A DNA stretch of 64,000 nucleotides from Thiolinea disciformis DSM 14473 (GTDB taxonomy: Bacteria > Pseudomonadota > Gammaproteobacteria > Thiotrichales > Thiotrichaceae). The DNA is taken from the NCBI RefSeq assembly GCF_000371925.1, contig NZ_AQVE01000007.1, positions 117,021-181,020 of the forward strand, given 5' to 3'. Both the position numbers and the translations under genes were made by a program. Each line of letters starts with the position of its first letter. The first letter of the stretch is position 1. The notes beneath the pieces were generated by a model that saw only the letters and a list, made by a program, of their open reading frames with translations, searched no databases and was not told the DNA's origin. Shown here piece after piece: positions 56,670-64,000 of this stretch.

Positions 56670-58082
56670 TTACCGGCTGGCGTATTTTTGACCGCCTATC
56701 GCAGCCTGTACGCCTTGTCCTAACTGATGTACCGCCATGGCATAATAATTGCTGTGGTTGTAACGGGTAATAACATAAAAGTTCTTATACCCAATCCAAG
56801 GTTCTTTAGGGCCGCCTGGCACCGTAGTAAGTGCTAATAAATGTATTTGACCTGTATTAGCCCAACGGCCATTCTGGGGCATGATGCCATTTCGCGCTAA
56901 AGTATTGGGGTCATAGGGTACTTTGAAGCCATCCGGCATATTTTCAAAGTTACCCGAACTGACGGAGGCTGGAATAGCGACCGCTTGACCAGATTGCCAA
57001 CCATGGCGCGCGAAATAATTGGCAATACTGCCAATCGCATCGACCGGATTCCATAAATCCTTAATGCCATCGCCATCAAAGTCGACTGCATAAGAATGGA
57101 AGCTGGTTGGCATGAATTGCCCATAACCCATCGCACCTGCATAAGAACCTTTTGGCTCTAAGGGATCCATACGCTCGGAGCGCGTCATCAGCATGAAGTT
57201 TTCTAATTCATTGAAGAAGAATTTACTGCGACGCTCATTGACTAAAGCTGAGGTAGTTAAGGCATCGATAATACGGTGTTTACCAAGTATGCGTCCCCAG
57301 CGTGTTTCTACGCCCATAATCCCTACAATGTAAGCAGGGTCGACGCCATATTGTTGCTGAGCGCGTTGTAAGTGCGGAGCATATTGACGCCAGAATTGAG
57401 CGCCGCGCTGAATATTTTCAGGTGTAACGAATTTTGAGCGATAATTATACCAGCCACCTGGGGTAGTACTGCCACCGTTATTGCCTGCCCATAAACGGGC
57501 TACTTCATCGCGGTTACGCACTTGGGAGAAGACACCGTATAAGTAATTACGTTCAAAGCCGTAACGTTTAGCCATCGCTTCAATAAAGTAAATTAAACGC
57601 GGATCACCTGCAAAGTCCCCTGTCAGCGAAGTCGCATAATAATTGCCAGTTCCTCTGCCACCATAGGTAATATTGATGGGATTTCCGCCCGACTGAACTT
57701 GATTCGGCGATTGTGCAGCACGGCGTGGTTGAACCGCTGCTGGACGTTGTACTGGTACTACTTGACGTACTTGAGCGGCTGGCGCTTGTGTTCTTTGGCG
57801 CGCTACGACTGATGCGTGGCGTTGCGGCTGAGCTACACTGCGCCGACTGATAGAGGCTGAACGGCGCTGAGGACTTGTTTGACGCAAGGGCTGGGCTTTA
57901 TAAACTGTTGTTGGTTCAGCCGTTTCAGACGCTTCGCTTACTGCTTCGGTTGCCGTCTCAGTTTCTGCGCCGACTATAGAGCCACTTTGCTCTTCATCTT
58001 TGGGAACCGTGCTACAGGCGGCTAATAAGCCCATGCAACTACTTAGCACAATACTTTTCAACAGCCACTGGCCCGATTTCAT
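56670..58082 (-). CDS. mltB: membrane-bound lytic murein transglycosylase B
   Basis: 470 residues. Lipobox LLAACS (C23), then a long Ala/Gln/Arg/Pro-rich linker to about residue 130, then the SLT-B domain with the catalytic glutamate in GVETRWGR and YAGAMGYGQFMPTSF. It cleaves the MurNAc-GlcNAc bond to 1,6-anhydro products. The basic, proline-rich linker is longer than in E. coli MltB and may reach through or bind peptidoglycan. Confidence 0.93.
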   Translation of the reverse strand: MKSGQWLLKSIVLSSCMGLLAACSTVPKDEEQSGSIVGAETETATEAVSEASETAEPTTVYKAQPLRQTSPQRRSASISRRSVAQPQRHASVVARQRTQAPAAQVRQVVPVQRPAAVQPRRAAQSPNQVQSGGNPINITYGGRGTGNYYATSLTGDFAGDPRLIYFIEAMAKRYGFERNYLYGVFSQVRNRDEVARLWAGNNGGSTTPGGWYNYRSKFVTPENIQRGAQFWRQYAPHLQRAQQQYGVDPAYIVGIMGVETRWGRILGKHRIIDALTTSALVNERRSKFFFNELENFMLMTRSERMDPLEPKGSYAGAMGYGQFMPTSFHSYAVDFDGDGIKDLWNPVDAIGSIANYFARHGWQSGQAVAIPASVSSGNFENMPDGFKVPYDPNTLARNGIMPQNGRWANTGQIHLLALTTVPGGPKEPWIGYKNFYVITRYNHSNYYAMAVHQLGQGVQAAIGGQKYASR

Positions 58083-58161
58083 TCAAAACTCCTAAATTTT
58101 TACTTATTAAACTTATTAAAGTGAGAACAGAGCGCTGAATGCCTGCCCTAAATAGGCTTGT

Positions 58162-58827
58162 TCAACGCGTGAAATTCATAAAATTGGGAACTTCCTCAGC
58201 GATAGGAGGAAGTTGATTGGCCACTGCATCGCCCACCGTTACGGGATCAGGCACGCTTAAAGATGGAAAACGCCAGCCACCGGGCATACGTCCCATGTCA
58301 TAAGGCGCATTGATCATTTTATCCCACATAGTATCGGTCATCGAAGTATAAAAATCCGGCCAAATATGGCGTGTGTCCCCCCAAGCCTTGGCTGGTTTCT
58401 TTACTTGTTTAGGCTGAGCTGGCTTAGTTTTAGGACCTGGCGTCGCAGGGAGGGCGGGATTATACGGACTAGCATAATAAGGTTGTGTTGCTTGTGCGAT
58501 CCGCGCTGGATAAGAGCCACCTTGTGTTAGATAGGGGTTATACTGAGGATAGGGCTGGGGATATGGCATAGGGTAGCCATAACCATAAGGCATCGGCATC
58601 GGGCGCATCATCTGCGGCGCGTAATAAGGCATATAATTCGGGTACTGCGGCAGTGGTGCTACTAGGGGCTGGGTTGTTGGCCGAGCGGTGGTAGCAGGAG
58701 CCGTCGTTAAGGCATTAATATGCGGTAAGTCAGACGGAAATTGCGCAGTAGACTGTGCCCAAGCCAAAGAACTTACTACACTGACTGCCAATAAAACAGC
58801 ACTTGCTGGGCGAATTACTCTAGTCAT
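58162..58827 (-). CDS. exported Tyr/Pro/Met-rich protein, unknown function
   Basis: 221 residues with a Sec signal cut near AWA-QS (residue 25). Residues 60-105 are low complexity, rich in Pro, Tyr, Met and Gly (MPYGYGYPMPYPQPYPQY). A conserved-looking C-terminal domain follows, with many Trp/Asp/Met (HIWPDFYTSMTDTMWDKM) and ending NFMNFTR. I do not recognise a named family. Tyr- and Gly/Pro-rich exported proteins coat sulfur globules in purple sulfur bacteria, which is a possible role here but unproven. It lies downstream of mltB's start region on the same strand. Confidence 0.7.
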   Translation of the reverse strand: MTRVIRPASAVLLAVSVVSSLAWAQSTAQFPSDLPHINALTTAPATTARPTTQPLVAPLPQYPNYMPYYAPQMMRPMPMPYGYGYPMPYPQPYPQYNPYLTQGGSYPARIAQATQPYYASPYNPALPATPGPKTKPAQPKQVKKPAKAWGDTRHIWPDFYTSMTDTMWDKMINAPYDMGRMPGGWRFPSLSVPDPVTVGDAVANQLPPIAEEVPNFMNFTR

Positions 58828-59024
58828 TGCTTAAACCCTCATCATCCTGATTATCATCCTACCTGCAGCATAACCCGCTTAATGGGAAAAATCAGCTTGT
58901 AAGCCCGTAAAAATCAGCCTTTGCTTAAAATTCTATGCTCTGCCTAAGCTGATGGATTGGCCGTACTAGCAAAAACGCCATACCTTATGCGATCGAGCCT
59001 GAATCAAAAATGACTTAAACCGCA

Positions 59025-59936
59025 TTAAAGTGTTGTTTTATCGCTATAGTGTGTTGCTTCGCTAACCACATAGTCACGAAAAGCTTGCGCGGCAGGCGAA
59101 AGTGCTTTGCCTGCACGGGTGACAATATGCCAATAACGTTGTAAGGGAAAATGCTCCAAAGGTAATATCACTAACGCTTTGGCGGCTAATTCCATTTGGA
59201 TGCTATGTAGCGACACAATCCCCAAACCCAATCCAGCGACCACGGCGCATTTGATTGATTCATTGCTGCCCATTTCCAAGGTGCTAGTAAAAGTATGGCC
59301 TTGCTCATTAAAAAAACGCTCAATGGCTAAACGCGTGCCCGAGCCTTGCTCACGCACCACAAAGCGCTCTGTTAAAATTTCTGCAAAGTGAATCGTTTTG
59401 CGCCGCGCCAGTTTGTGTTGAGGTGGGGCAATCAATACAAGTGGATTAGGCATTAGGCGTTGCGAGTGCAGTTCCAAATGGGCGGGCGGCTCGCCCATGA
59501 TCACTAAGTCCGCTGTGTAATTATGCAAAGACTCAATTAACGCCTGGCGATTGGTCATGGTGAGCGACACCGTAATGCCAGTATATTGACGGGAAAATGC
59601 TGCCAGTAGGTGTGTGACAAAATAGACCGCTGTGTTGGCAGCGGATAAGCGAATATGTCCATGGTGAACATTTTTTAATTCTTCCAAACTTTCAATCAGG
59701 CTTTGATATTGCGTGAGGATTTCACCGGTAAATGTTTGCATGGAACGACCCGCCATACTTAATGCCATGCGTTTGCCTCGGCGTTCAAATAAGGCTAAAC
59801 CCACTTGCTCCTCTAACTGTTTCACTTGCATAGAAATGGCGGGTTGAGTCATGTGTAGGATTTCGGCTGCACGGGTAAAACTCTCGGTTTGTGCCACGGT
59901 TTGGAATATTTGCATCTGCCGCATTGAGATATGCAT
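59025..59936 (-). CDS. cbbR: LysR-type regulator CbbR
   Basis: 303-residue regulator of Calvin cycle genes, divergent from cbbM. Winged helix at 1-60 (SFTRAAEILHMTQPAISMQVKQLEE), effector domain with LSAANTAVYFVTHLLAAF and the REQGSGTR segment typical of CbbR. It senses metabolites such as NADPH or RuBP in other bacteria. Confidence 0.93.
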   Translation of the reverse strand: MHISMRQMQIFQTVAQTESFTRAAEILHMTQPAISMQVKQLEEQVGLALFERRGKRMALSMAGRSMQTFTGEILTQYQSLIESLEELKNVHHGHIRLSAANTAVYFVTHLLAAFSRQYTGITVSLTMTNRQALIESLHNYTADLVIMGEPPAHLELHSQRLMPNPLVLIAPPQHKLARRKTIHFAEILTERFVVREQGSGTRLAIERFFNEQGHTFTSTLEMGSNESIKCAVVAGLGLGIVSLHSIQMELAAKALVILPLEHFPLQRYWHIVTRAGKALSPAAQAFRDYVVSEATHYSDKTTL

Positions 59937-60048
59937 ACGCTACTTATAACTGCCTTTCGGGATATGCTGATCGATAGAAAATCGCGCTAAGGTAAGGCTT
60001 AGGGTTAAATATAATGATTGCTTATGTTTTGGTAAAAATAAATGAGTT

Positions 60049-60065
60049 TTTATTATATTAATAAA
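60049..60065. promoter_or_regulatory. palindrome in cbbR-cbbM intergenic region, candidate CbbR site
   Basis: TTTATT and AATAAA flank a five-base centre, about 64 bases before the cbbM start. A second T-N11-A-like stretch is seen near 60022-60034 (TTATG..GTAAA). A plausible -10 (TATAGT) follows near 60070. CbbR sites are AT-rich and of LysR type; the assignment is by position and pattern. Confidence 0.45.
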
Positions 60066-60128
60066 TCATTATAGTCTTAATCCATTAAATTAGGTGTTGC
60101 CCGATTATTCTTGTTTCAGGAGAGGAAC

Positions 60129-61514
60129 ATGGCTTTAGATCAATCATCACGTTATTCCGATTTGAGTTTGAAAGAAGACGAACTCATGGCGGCAGGTAAG
60201 CACATTCTGGTCGCTTACAAAATGAAACCCAAAGCAGGTCACGGTTATTTAGAAGCGGCGGCGCATTTTGCGGCTGAATCATCTACGGGTACAAACGTTG
60301 AAGTTTGCACTACCGATGATTTCACTAAGGGTGTAGATGCGTTGGTGTACTACATCGATGAAGCCACTGAAGATATGCGCATTGCTTATCCTTTGGACTT
60401 GTTTGATCGCAATGTGATTGATGGGCGCATGATGATTGTCTCATTCCTCACCCTCGCCATTGGTAATAACCAAGGCATGGGTGACATCGAACACGCCAAA
60501 ATGATCGACTTTTTTGTGCCTGAGCGTGCGATTCAATTATTCGACGGTCCCTCCAAAGACATCTCTGACATGTGGCGTATTTTAGGTCGTCCCGTAAAAG
60601 ACGGCGGCTATATTGCGGGTACTATTATTAAGCCAAAATTAGGCTTGCGTCCTGAGCCATTCGCTCACGCAGCGTATCAATTCTGGTTAGGTGGCGACTT
60701 CATTAAAAATGACGAGCCTCAAGGCAATCAAGTATTTGCGCCGATGAAAAAAGTCATGCCTTTAGTGGCAGATGCGATGAAACGCGCACAAGATGAAACG
60801 GGACAAGCCAAAATCTTCTCGGCAAATATTACCGCCGATGACCATTATGAAATGTGTGCCCGTGCGGATTATATTCTTGAAACTTTTGGCCCTGATGCGG
60901 ATAAAGTGGCATTCTTAGTGGATGGTTATGTCGGTGGCCCTGGTATGGTGACTACGGCACGTCGCCAATACCCGAATCAGTACTTACACTATCATCGTGC
61001 AGGGCACGGTGCGGTGACTTCACCCTCGGCTAAGCGCGGTTACACAGCCTTCGTCTTAGCCAAAATGTCACGTTTACAAGGGGCGTCTGGTATCCACGTG
61101 GGTACAATGGGCTACGGTAAAATGGAAGGTGAGGCGGATGATCGTATTATTGCTTACATGATTGAGCGTGATGAGTGCCAAGGCCCTGTGTACTTCCAAA
61201 AATGGTATGGCATGAAACCAACCACGCCGATTATTTCTGGTGGGATGAATGCCTTACGTTTGCCGGGCTTCTTTGCGAACTTAGGGCATGGTAATGTCAT
61301 CAATACCTCAGGTGGTGGCTCTTACGGTCACATTGATAGCCCAGCGGCGGGTGCAACTTCGTTACGTCAAGCCTATGAATGCTGGAAATCAGGCGCTGAC
61401 CCGATTGAATTTGCTAAATCCCACCGTGAATTTGCACGTGCGTTTGAATCCTTCCCGAATGACGCGGATAAATTATTCCCTGGCTGGCGCGAAAAATTAG
61501 GCGTGCATAAATAA
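60129..61514 (+). CDS. cbbM: ribulose-1,5-bisphosphate carboxylase/oxygenase, form II
   Basis: 461 residues from the ATG at 60129, with AGGAGAGG just upstream. Form II hallmark sequence throughout: [11 protein letters not shown] (catalytic lysine), the carbamylated lysine K193 in [11 protein letters not shown], a [10 protein letters not shown] loop, and the loop-6 region [10 protein letters not shown]. No small subunit is needed. It fixes CO2; form II enzymes are suited to high CO2 and low O2. A hairpin follows it. Confidence 0.97.
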   Translation: MALDQSSRYSDLSLKEDELMAAGKHILVAYKMKPKAGHGYLEAAAHFAAESSTGTNVEVCTTDDFTKGVDALVYYIDEATEDMRIAYPLDLFDRNVIDGRMMIVSFLTLAIGNNQGMGDIEHAKMIDFFVPERAIQLFDGPSKDISDMWRILGRPVKDGGYIAGTIIKPKLGLRPEPFAHAAYQFWLGGDFIKNDEPQGNQVFAPMKKVMPLVADAMKRAQDETGQAKIFSANITADDHYEMCARADYILETFGPDADKVAFLVDGYVGGPGMVTTARRQYPNQYLHYHRAGHGAVTSPSAKRGYTAFVLAKMSRLQGASGIHVGTMGYGKMEGEADDRIIAYMIERDECQGPVYFQKWYGMKPTTPIISGGMNALRLPGFFANLGHGNVINTSGGGSYGHIDSPAAGATSLRQAYECWKSGADPIEFAKSHREFARAFESFPNDADKLFPGWREKLGVHK

Positions 61515-61531
61515 GAATTTCTCATCCTCAA

Positions 61532-61554
61532 CCCTTCTCCTGTTCGGAGAAGGG
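61532..61554 (+). other. 9-bp perfect hairpin between cbbM and cbbQ
   Basis: CCCTTCTCC and GGAGAAGGG around a TGTTC loop; the following CTTTCGTTT has only a weak T-run. It likely protects the cbbM 3' end or gives partial termination, which would lower cbbQ relative to cbbM. Confidence 0.7.
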
Positions 61555-61575
61555 CTTTCGTTTAGGACGTTTGCC

Positions 61576-62376
61576 ATGACCGACATCAACCAATACCGCA
61601 TTGACACCGAACCGTTTTACCAAGCCCTCGGCAAGGAAGTAGAACTGTACAAGGCTGCCTATCAAGCACGTTTACCTGTGATGGTGAAAGGACCAACGGG
61701 TTGTGGTAAGTCGCGGTTTGTTGAACATATGGCATGGAAACTGGGCAAGCCTTTGATTACCGTGGCGTGTAATGAGGATATGACCGCATCGGATTTGGTG
61801 GGGCGTTATTTATTGGAAGCCAATGGTACGCGCTGGTTGGATGGTCCTTTGACTACGGCGGCACGTTTGGGGGCGATTTGTTATTTGGATGAAATCGTCG
61901 AAGCCCGCCAAGATACAACGGTGGTGATTCACCCGCTCACCGATCATCGGCGCACTTTGCCGTTGGATAAAAAGGGCGAATTGGTACAAGCCCACCCTGA
62001 TTTTCAATTGGTGATTTCTTACAATCCGGGCTACCAAAGCCTGATGAAAGATTTAAAGCAATCCACCAAACAGCGTTTTGTCGCCTTTGATTTTGATTAT
62101 CCTGCCCCTGAAGCCGAAGCCAGCATTTTAAGTAAAGAAGCAGGAATTGACTTGGATATTGCGCAAAAGCTGGTACAAATCGCACAAACCGCCCGCAATC
62201 TGAAAGGGCATGGTTTGGATGAAGGGATTTCTACCCGTTTATTGGTGTATGCCGCCAATCTAATGAATAATGGTATTGACCAAAAAGATGCGTGTCGTAT
62301 GGCCTTGGTTAGCCCGATTACCGATGATGCGGATATTCGTAGTACTTTGCATCATGCGATTGAGATGGTTTTTTGA
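61576..62376 (+). CDS. cbbQ: RuBisCO activase AAA+ ATPase CbbQ
   Basis: 266 residues of the MoxR/NorQ AAA+ class: Walker A GPTGCGKSR (about 38-46), Walker B ICYLDEI, and the C-terminal lid. CbbQ works with CbbO to remove sugar phosphates from inhibited RuBisCO. No cbbO follows; instead insertion sequences begin within about 60 bases. Confidence 0.95.
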   Translation: MTDINQYRIDTEPFYQALGKEVELYKAAYQARLPVMVKGPTGCGKSRFVEHMAWKLGKPLITVACNEDMTASDLVGRYLLEANGTRWLDGPLTTAARLGAICYLDEIVEARQDTTVVIHPLTDHRRTLPLDKKGELVQAHPDFQLVISYNPGYQSLMKDLKQSTKQRFVAFDFDYPAPEAEASILSKEAGIDLDIAQKLVQIAQTARNLKGHGLDEGISTRLLVYAANLMNNGIDQKDACRMALVSPITDDADIRSTLHHAIEMVF

Positions 62377-62430
62377 GATGGGTATTACTTTAAAACCTTG
62401 AGCGCTGGGGTAATGTTCTGGTCAAGAGAT

Positions 62431-63335
62431 TTAGGACACATTTTTAAGAGTCATTGGTTCAAAGGTCACGGGCGCTAAATCGCCATTAGCGGTGTGTAAG
62501 CGTTGATGGTTGAACGGATATACGCTTGTACATCCTGAGTCATGTCAGCGCGTATGAGATAGGTGAAATGTCTGAACCACTCGTGTTTCAGACTGCCGAA
62601 GAAACGTTCGACCACGGCATTATCATAGCAAGCCCCTTTGCCACTCATGGACGGTTGAATACCATGTAAGGCTAGGGTTTTCTGGAATCGTTGACTAGTG
62701 TACTGAGAGCCACGATCGGAATGAAACATCAGCCCTGATGCCTGAGTAGGTTGCCGTAACACTAAAGCGTTCTGTAACGCTTGTAAGACTAAATCAGTGG
62801 TGATGTGTGTGGACAGTGCCCAGCCAATAATCCGTCGGGAGTGTAAATCCATCACGATGGCTAGGTATAACCAGCCTTCACGGGTACGCAGATAGGTGAT
62901 GTCCCCGGTCCACACTTGATTCAGGTGGGTAGGATTAAACGCCCGATTCAGAGGGTTATCGACTACCCCGTGGGACGACTCACACACCGGCGTTACCTTA
63001 TACCTCCGTCGTTGCTGAACCGTCAGATTCAACGTTTTCATCAGGGTACGAACCCGATAGTATCCCACCGTAAAGCCTTCTGGGCGCAAGCGTTTTACTA
63101 AAACACGAGAACCCAAACTGCCCCGACTCGCGTCAAATAAGGTCTTCAATCGAAGACGTAAACGCCAGACGGTGAAGTTCAACGGCTTCGACCGTGCTAA
63201 CGATGTCCGCCAGGTATAATAGGCACTACTGCTAACACCCATTACACGACAGGCTAAGTGGGTTGGATAAGACTTCGGTAACCGTTTAGTAAAACGATAC
63301 TTTAATACATTTCTCGCGCTAAGAAGGCGCTCGCC
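62431..63335 (-). pseudogene. IS3-family transposase OrfB, frameshifted near the C-terminus
   Basis: DDE integrase-fold transposase. In the main frame (62475-63242), D114 in GDITYL, D176 in HSDRGSQ and E212 in VERFFGSLK give the DD(35)E triad. The frame continues upstream through RNVLKYRFTKRLPK to the slippery site. After AYIR it runs into STINAYTPLMAI and stops at 62475, whereas the neighbouring frame reads FNHQRLHTANGDLAP and onward to a stop at 62431, the expected IS3 ending. One missing T in a CGTTTC run explains it: a real mutation or a sequencing error. Confidence 0.85.
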
Positions 63336-63341
63336 TTTTTT
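63302..63341 (-). pseudogene. IS3-family OrfA remnant (last codons)
   Basis: Reads KKASAFLAREMY then a stop, the usual OrfA tail. The rest has been replaced by the IS5-family element; an in-frame ATG at 63353-63355 is contributed by that IS and is accidental. Confidence 0.75.
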
Positions 63342-63355
63342 GGTTCTGTTGACAT

Positions 63356-63808
63356 TTAGCGAGACCAGATTAAGAAGGCGACGAAATGAAGAAAAGCCAT
63401 AAAGTTTTGAGCTTTCTTATCAAAACGTGCAAAGACCCGTCGATAATGTTTGATCTTGCTAAAGAAACACTCAATCAGATGTTGCTCTTTATATCTCACG
63501 TTGTCATAAACGCGAGGATTCAAGGCATTCGAACGTGAAGGAATGATGGGTTCAATCTGTCGTTCCTGAAGATAATCCACTAACACTGGTGAGTCATAGC
63601 CTTTATCGGCCAGTAACCCCTTCAGTGGTGTGGAGGAGACGAGTGCCTGAGCTTGAGTAATATCGGCTGTTTGTCCTGCCGTTAGCAAAAAGCGTAGCGG
63701 ATAGCCTAGTCCATCCGTTAACACATGGATTTTACAGCTAAAACCCCCAACTGAACGACCAAGAGCTTCGGCTGTGGCACTACTTTTTTTGTCCCACTGC
63801 ACAGGCAT
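63356..63808 (-). CDS. IS5-family transposase, C-terminal frame
   Basis: 150 residues carrying two of the DDE residues: D in LLADKGYDS and E in [41 protein letters not shown] is the family's central line. It overlaps the N-terminal frame at a run of seven A (63786-63792 area), so joining needs a +1 shift or slippage in the A-run. Confidence 0.88.
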   Translation of the reverse strand: MPVQWDKKSSATAEALGRSVGGFSCKIHVLTDGLGYPLRFLLTAGQTADITQAQALVSSTPLKGLLADKGYDSPVLVDYLQERQIEPIIPSRSNALNPRVYDNVRYKEQHLIECFFSKIKHYRRVFARFDKKAQNFMAFLHFVAFLIWSR

Positions 63809-64000
63809 GTGCCCGCACCACGGTACTATCGATACCGCCTTCTTGATAGTCAGGCTCTACTTGAATGGCCTGAAATAAGGTATCCCATACAACCATCGCC
63901 GCCCAACGATTATACCGTTTAAACACACTATTCCAGTGACCGTACTCACGCGGTAAACTCCGCCACTGACTGCCCGACCGCAGGATCCACAACACCGCCT
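63780..64000 (-). CDS. IS5-family transposase, N-terminal frame, 5' end outside window
   Basis: The frame is open to the window edge (a GTG at 63995 is not the true start). [15 protein letters not shown] is the usual DUF4096 region, and [11 protein letters not shown] supplies the first catalytic aspartate. It stops at 63780 just after the A7 run, before the C-terminal frame takes over. Confidence 0.85.
   Translation of the reverse strand, partial: AVLWILRSGSQWRSLPREYGHWNSVFKRYNRWAAMVVWDTLFQAIQVEPDYQEGGIDSTVVRAHACAVGQKK

Larger units (their letters stand above)
62415..63341 (-). mobile_element. IS3-family element, 5' part removed by a second IS
   Basis: Contains most of orfB and only the last codons of orfA; the orfA start is missing because an IS5-family element abuts at about 63342. 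The cbb-side end is placed near 62415 by the orfB stop; the exact terminal inverted repeat could not be set. A classic A AAA AAG slippery heptamer is at 63335-63341. Confidence 0.75.
63342..64000 (-). mobile_element. IS5-family (IS427-like) element, cut by window end
   Basis: Two overlapping transposase frames run on the minus strand. The left end is taken as GGTTCTGTTGACA at 63342, abutting the IS3 slippery heptamer. The other end is outside the window. Confidence 0.75.

Overview
The window looks like chromosomal DNA of a chemolithoautotrophic gammaproteobacterium. Form II RuBisCO (cbbM) with a divergent cbbR and a downstream cbbQ, a rhodanese/glutaredoxin/thioredoxin/secB/gpsA/gshB block, and E. 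coli- or Pseudomonas-like neighbourhoods (hisC-tyrA-aroA, cysG with yffB-dapE, envC-ctpA, MFS-ssb, ydcSTUV-patD, trpDC) point to a sulfur-oxidising lineage such as the Thiotrichales. The genus is inference. I saw no rRNA, tRNA or CRISPR array, and no gene-free stretch longer than about 300 bases.

Layout. 1-8.3 kb: aromatic amino acid genes (aroA partial, tyrA, hisC), a TrpB2-type tryptophan synthase, and the cysG-S24-yffB-dapE operon. 8.3-14 kb: a V4R-like protein, a protein joining 19 Gly-Ser-Thr repeats to a Bacillus Tgl-like transglutaminase domain, moaC, ctpA and envC. 14-18.4 kb: an ArsR regulator with the cysteine spacing of persulfide sensors, then yibN-grx-trx-secB-gpsA-gshB. 18.4-23.2 kb: small stress, polyamine and cell wall genes (DUF465, OsmC, speD, NlpC/P60 lipoprotein, DUF3050, DUF5362). 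23.3-29.1 kb: a partial type II secretion operon, gspE-F-G-H-I-J-K. 29-34.3 kb: fadB-oxyR, a YiiX-like hydrolase, a DUF2007 protein and a LysE exporter. 34.3-38 kb: a XylR-like sigma54 activator, a YajR-like transporter and ssb. 38-45.8 kb: the ydcSTUV-patD-like polyamine operon, a TerC protein and a LysR. 46-49 kb: trpD, trpC, lgt and a DUF1127 protein. 49-56.5 kb: an SDR/DUF2269/DUF4166 operon, AraC, GNAT, a candidate structured RNA, rdgC and a DUF1800/DUF1501 pair. 56.6-64 kb: mltB, a Tyr/Pro/Met-rich exported protein, cbbR/cbbM/cbbQ, then two nested insertion sequences exactly where cbbO would be expected.

The most unusual items are the GST-repeat transglutaminase-like protein; a probable plus-strand small RNA near 52.8 kb whose 20-bp stem has only G-U wobbles as irregularities and whose two inner hairpins show the same loop motif; the persulfide-sensor-type ArsR beside a rhodanese/thiol relay; and the IS-interrupted cbb operon. 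Many gene starts were moved downstream of the longest open frame on the basis of ribosome binding sites and family alignment. TTG and GTG starts are common here.
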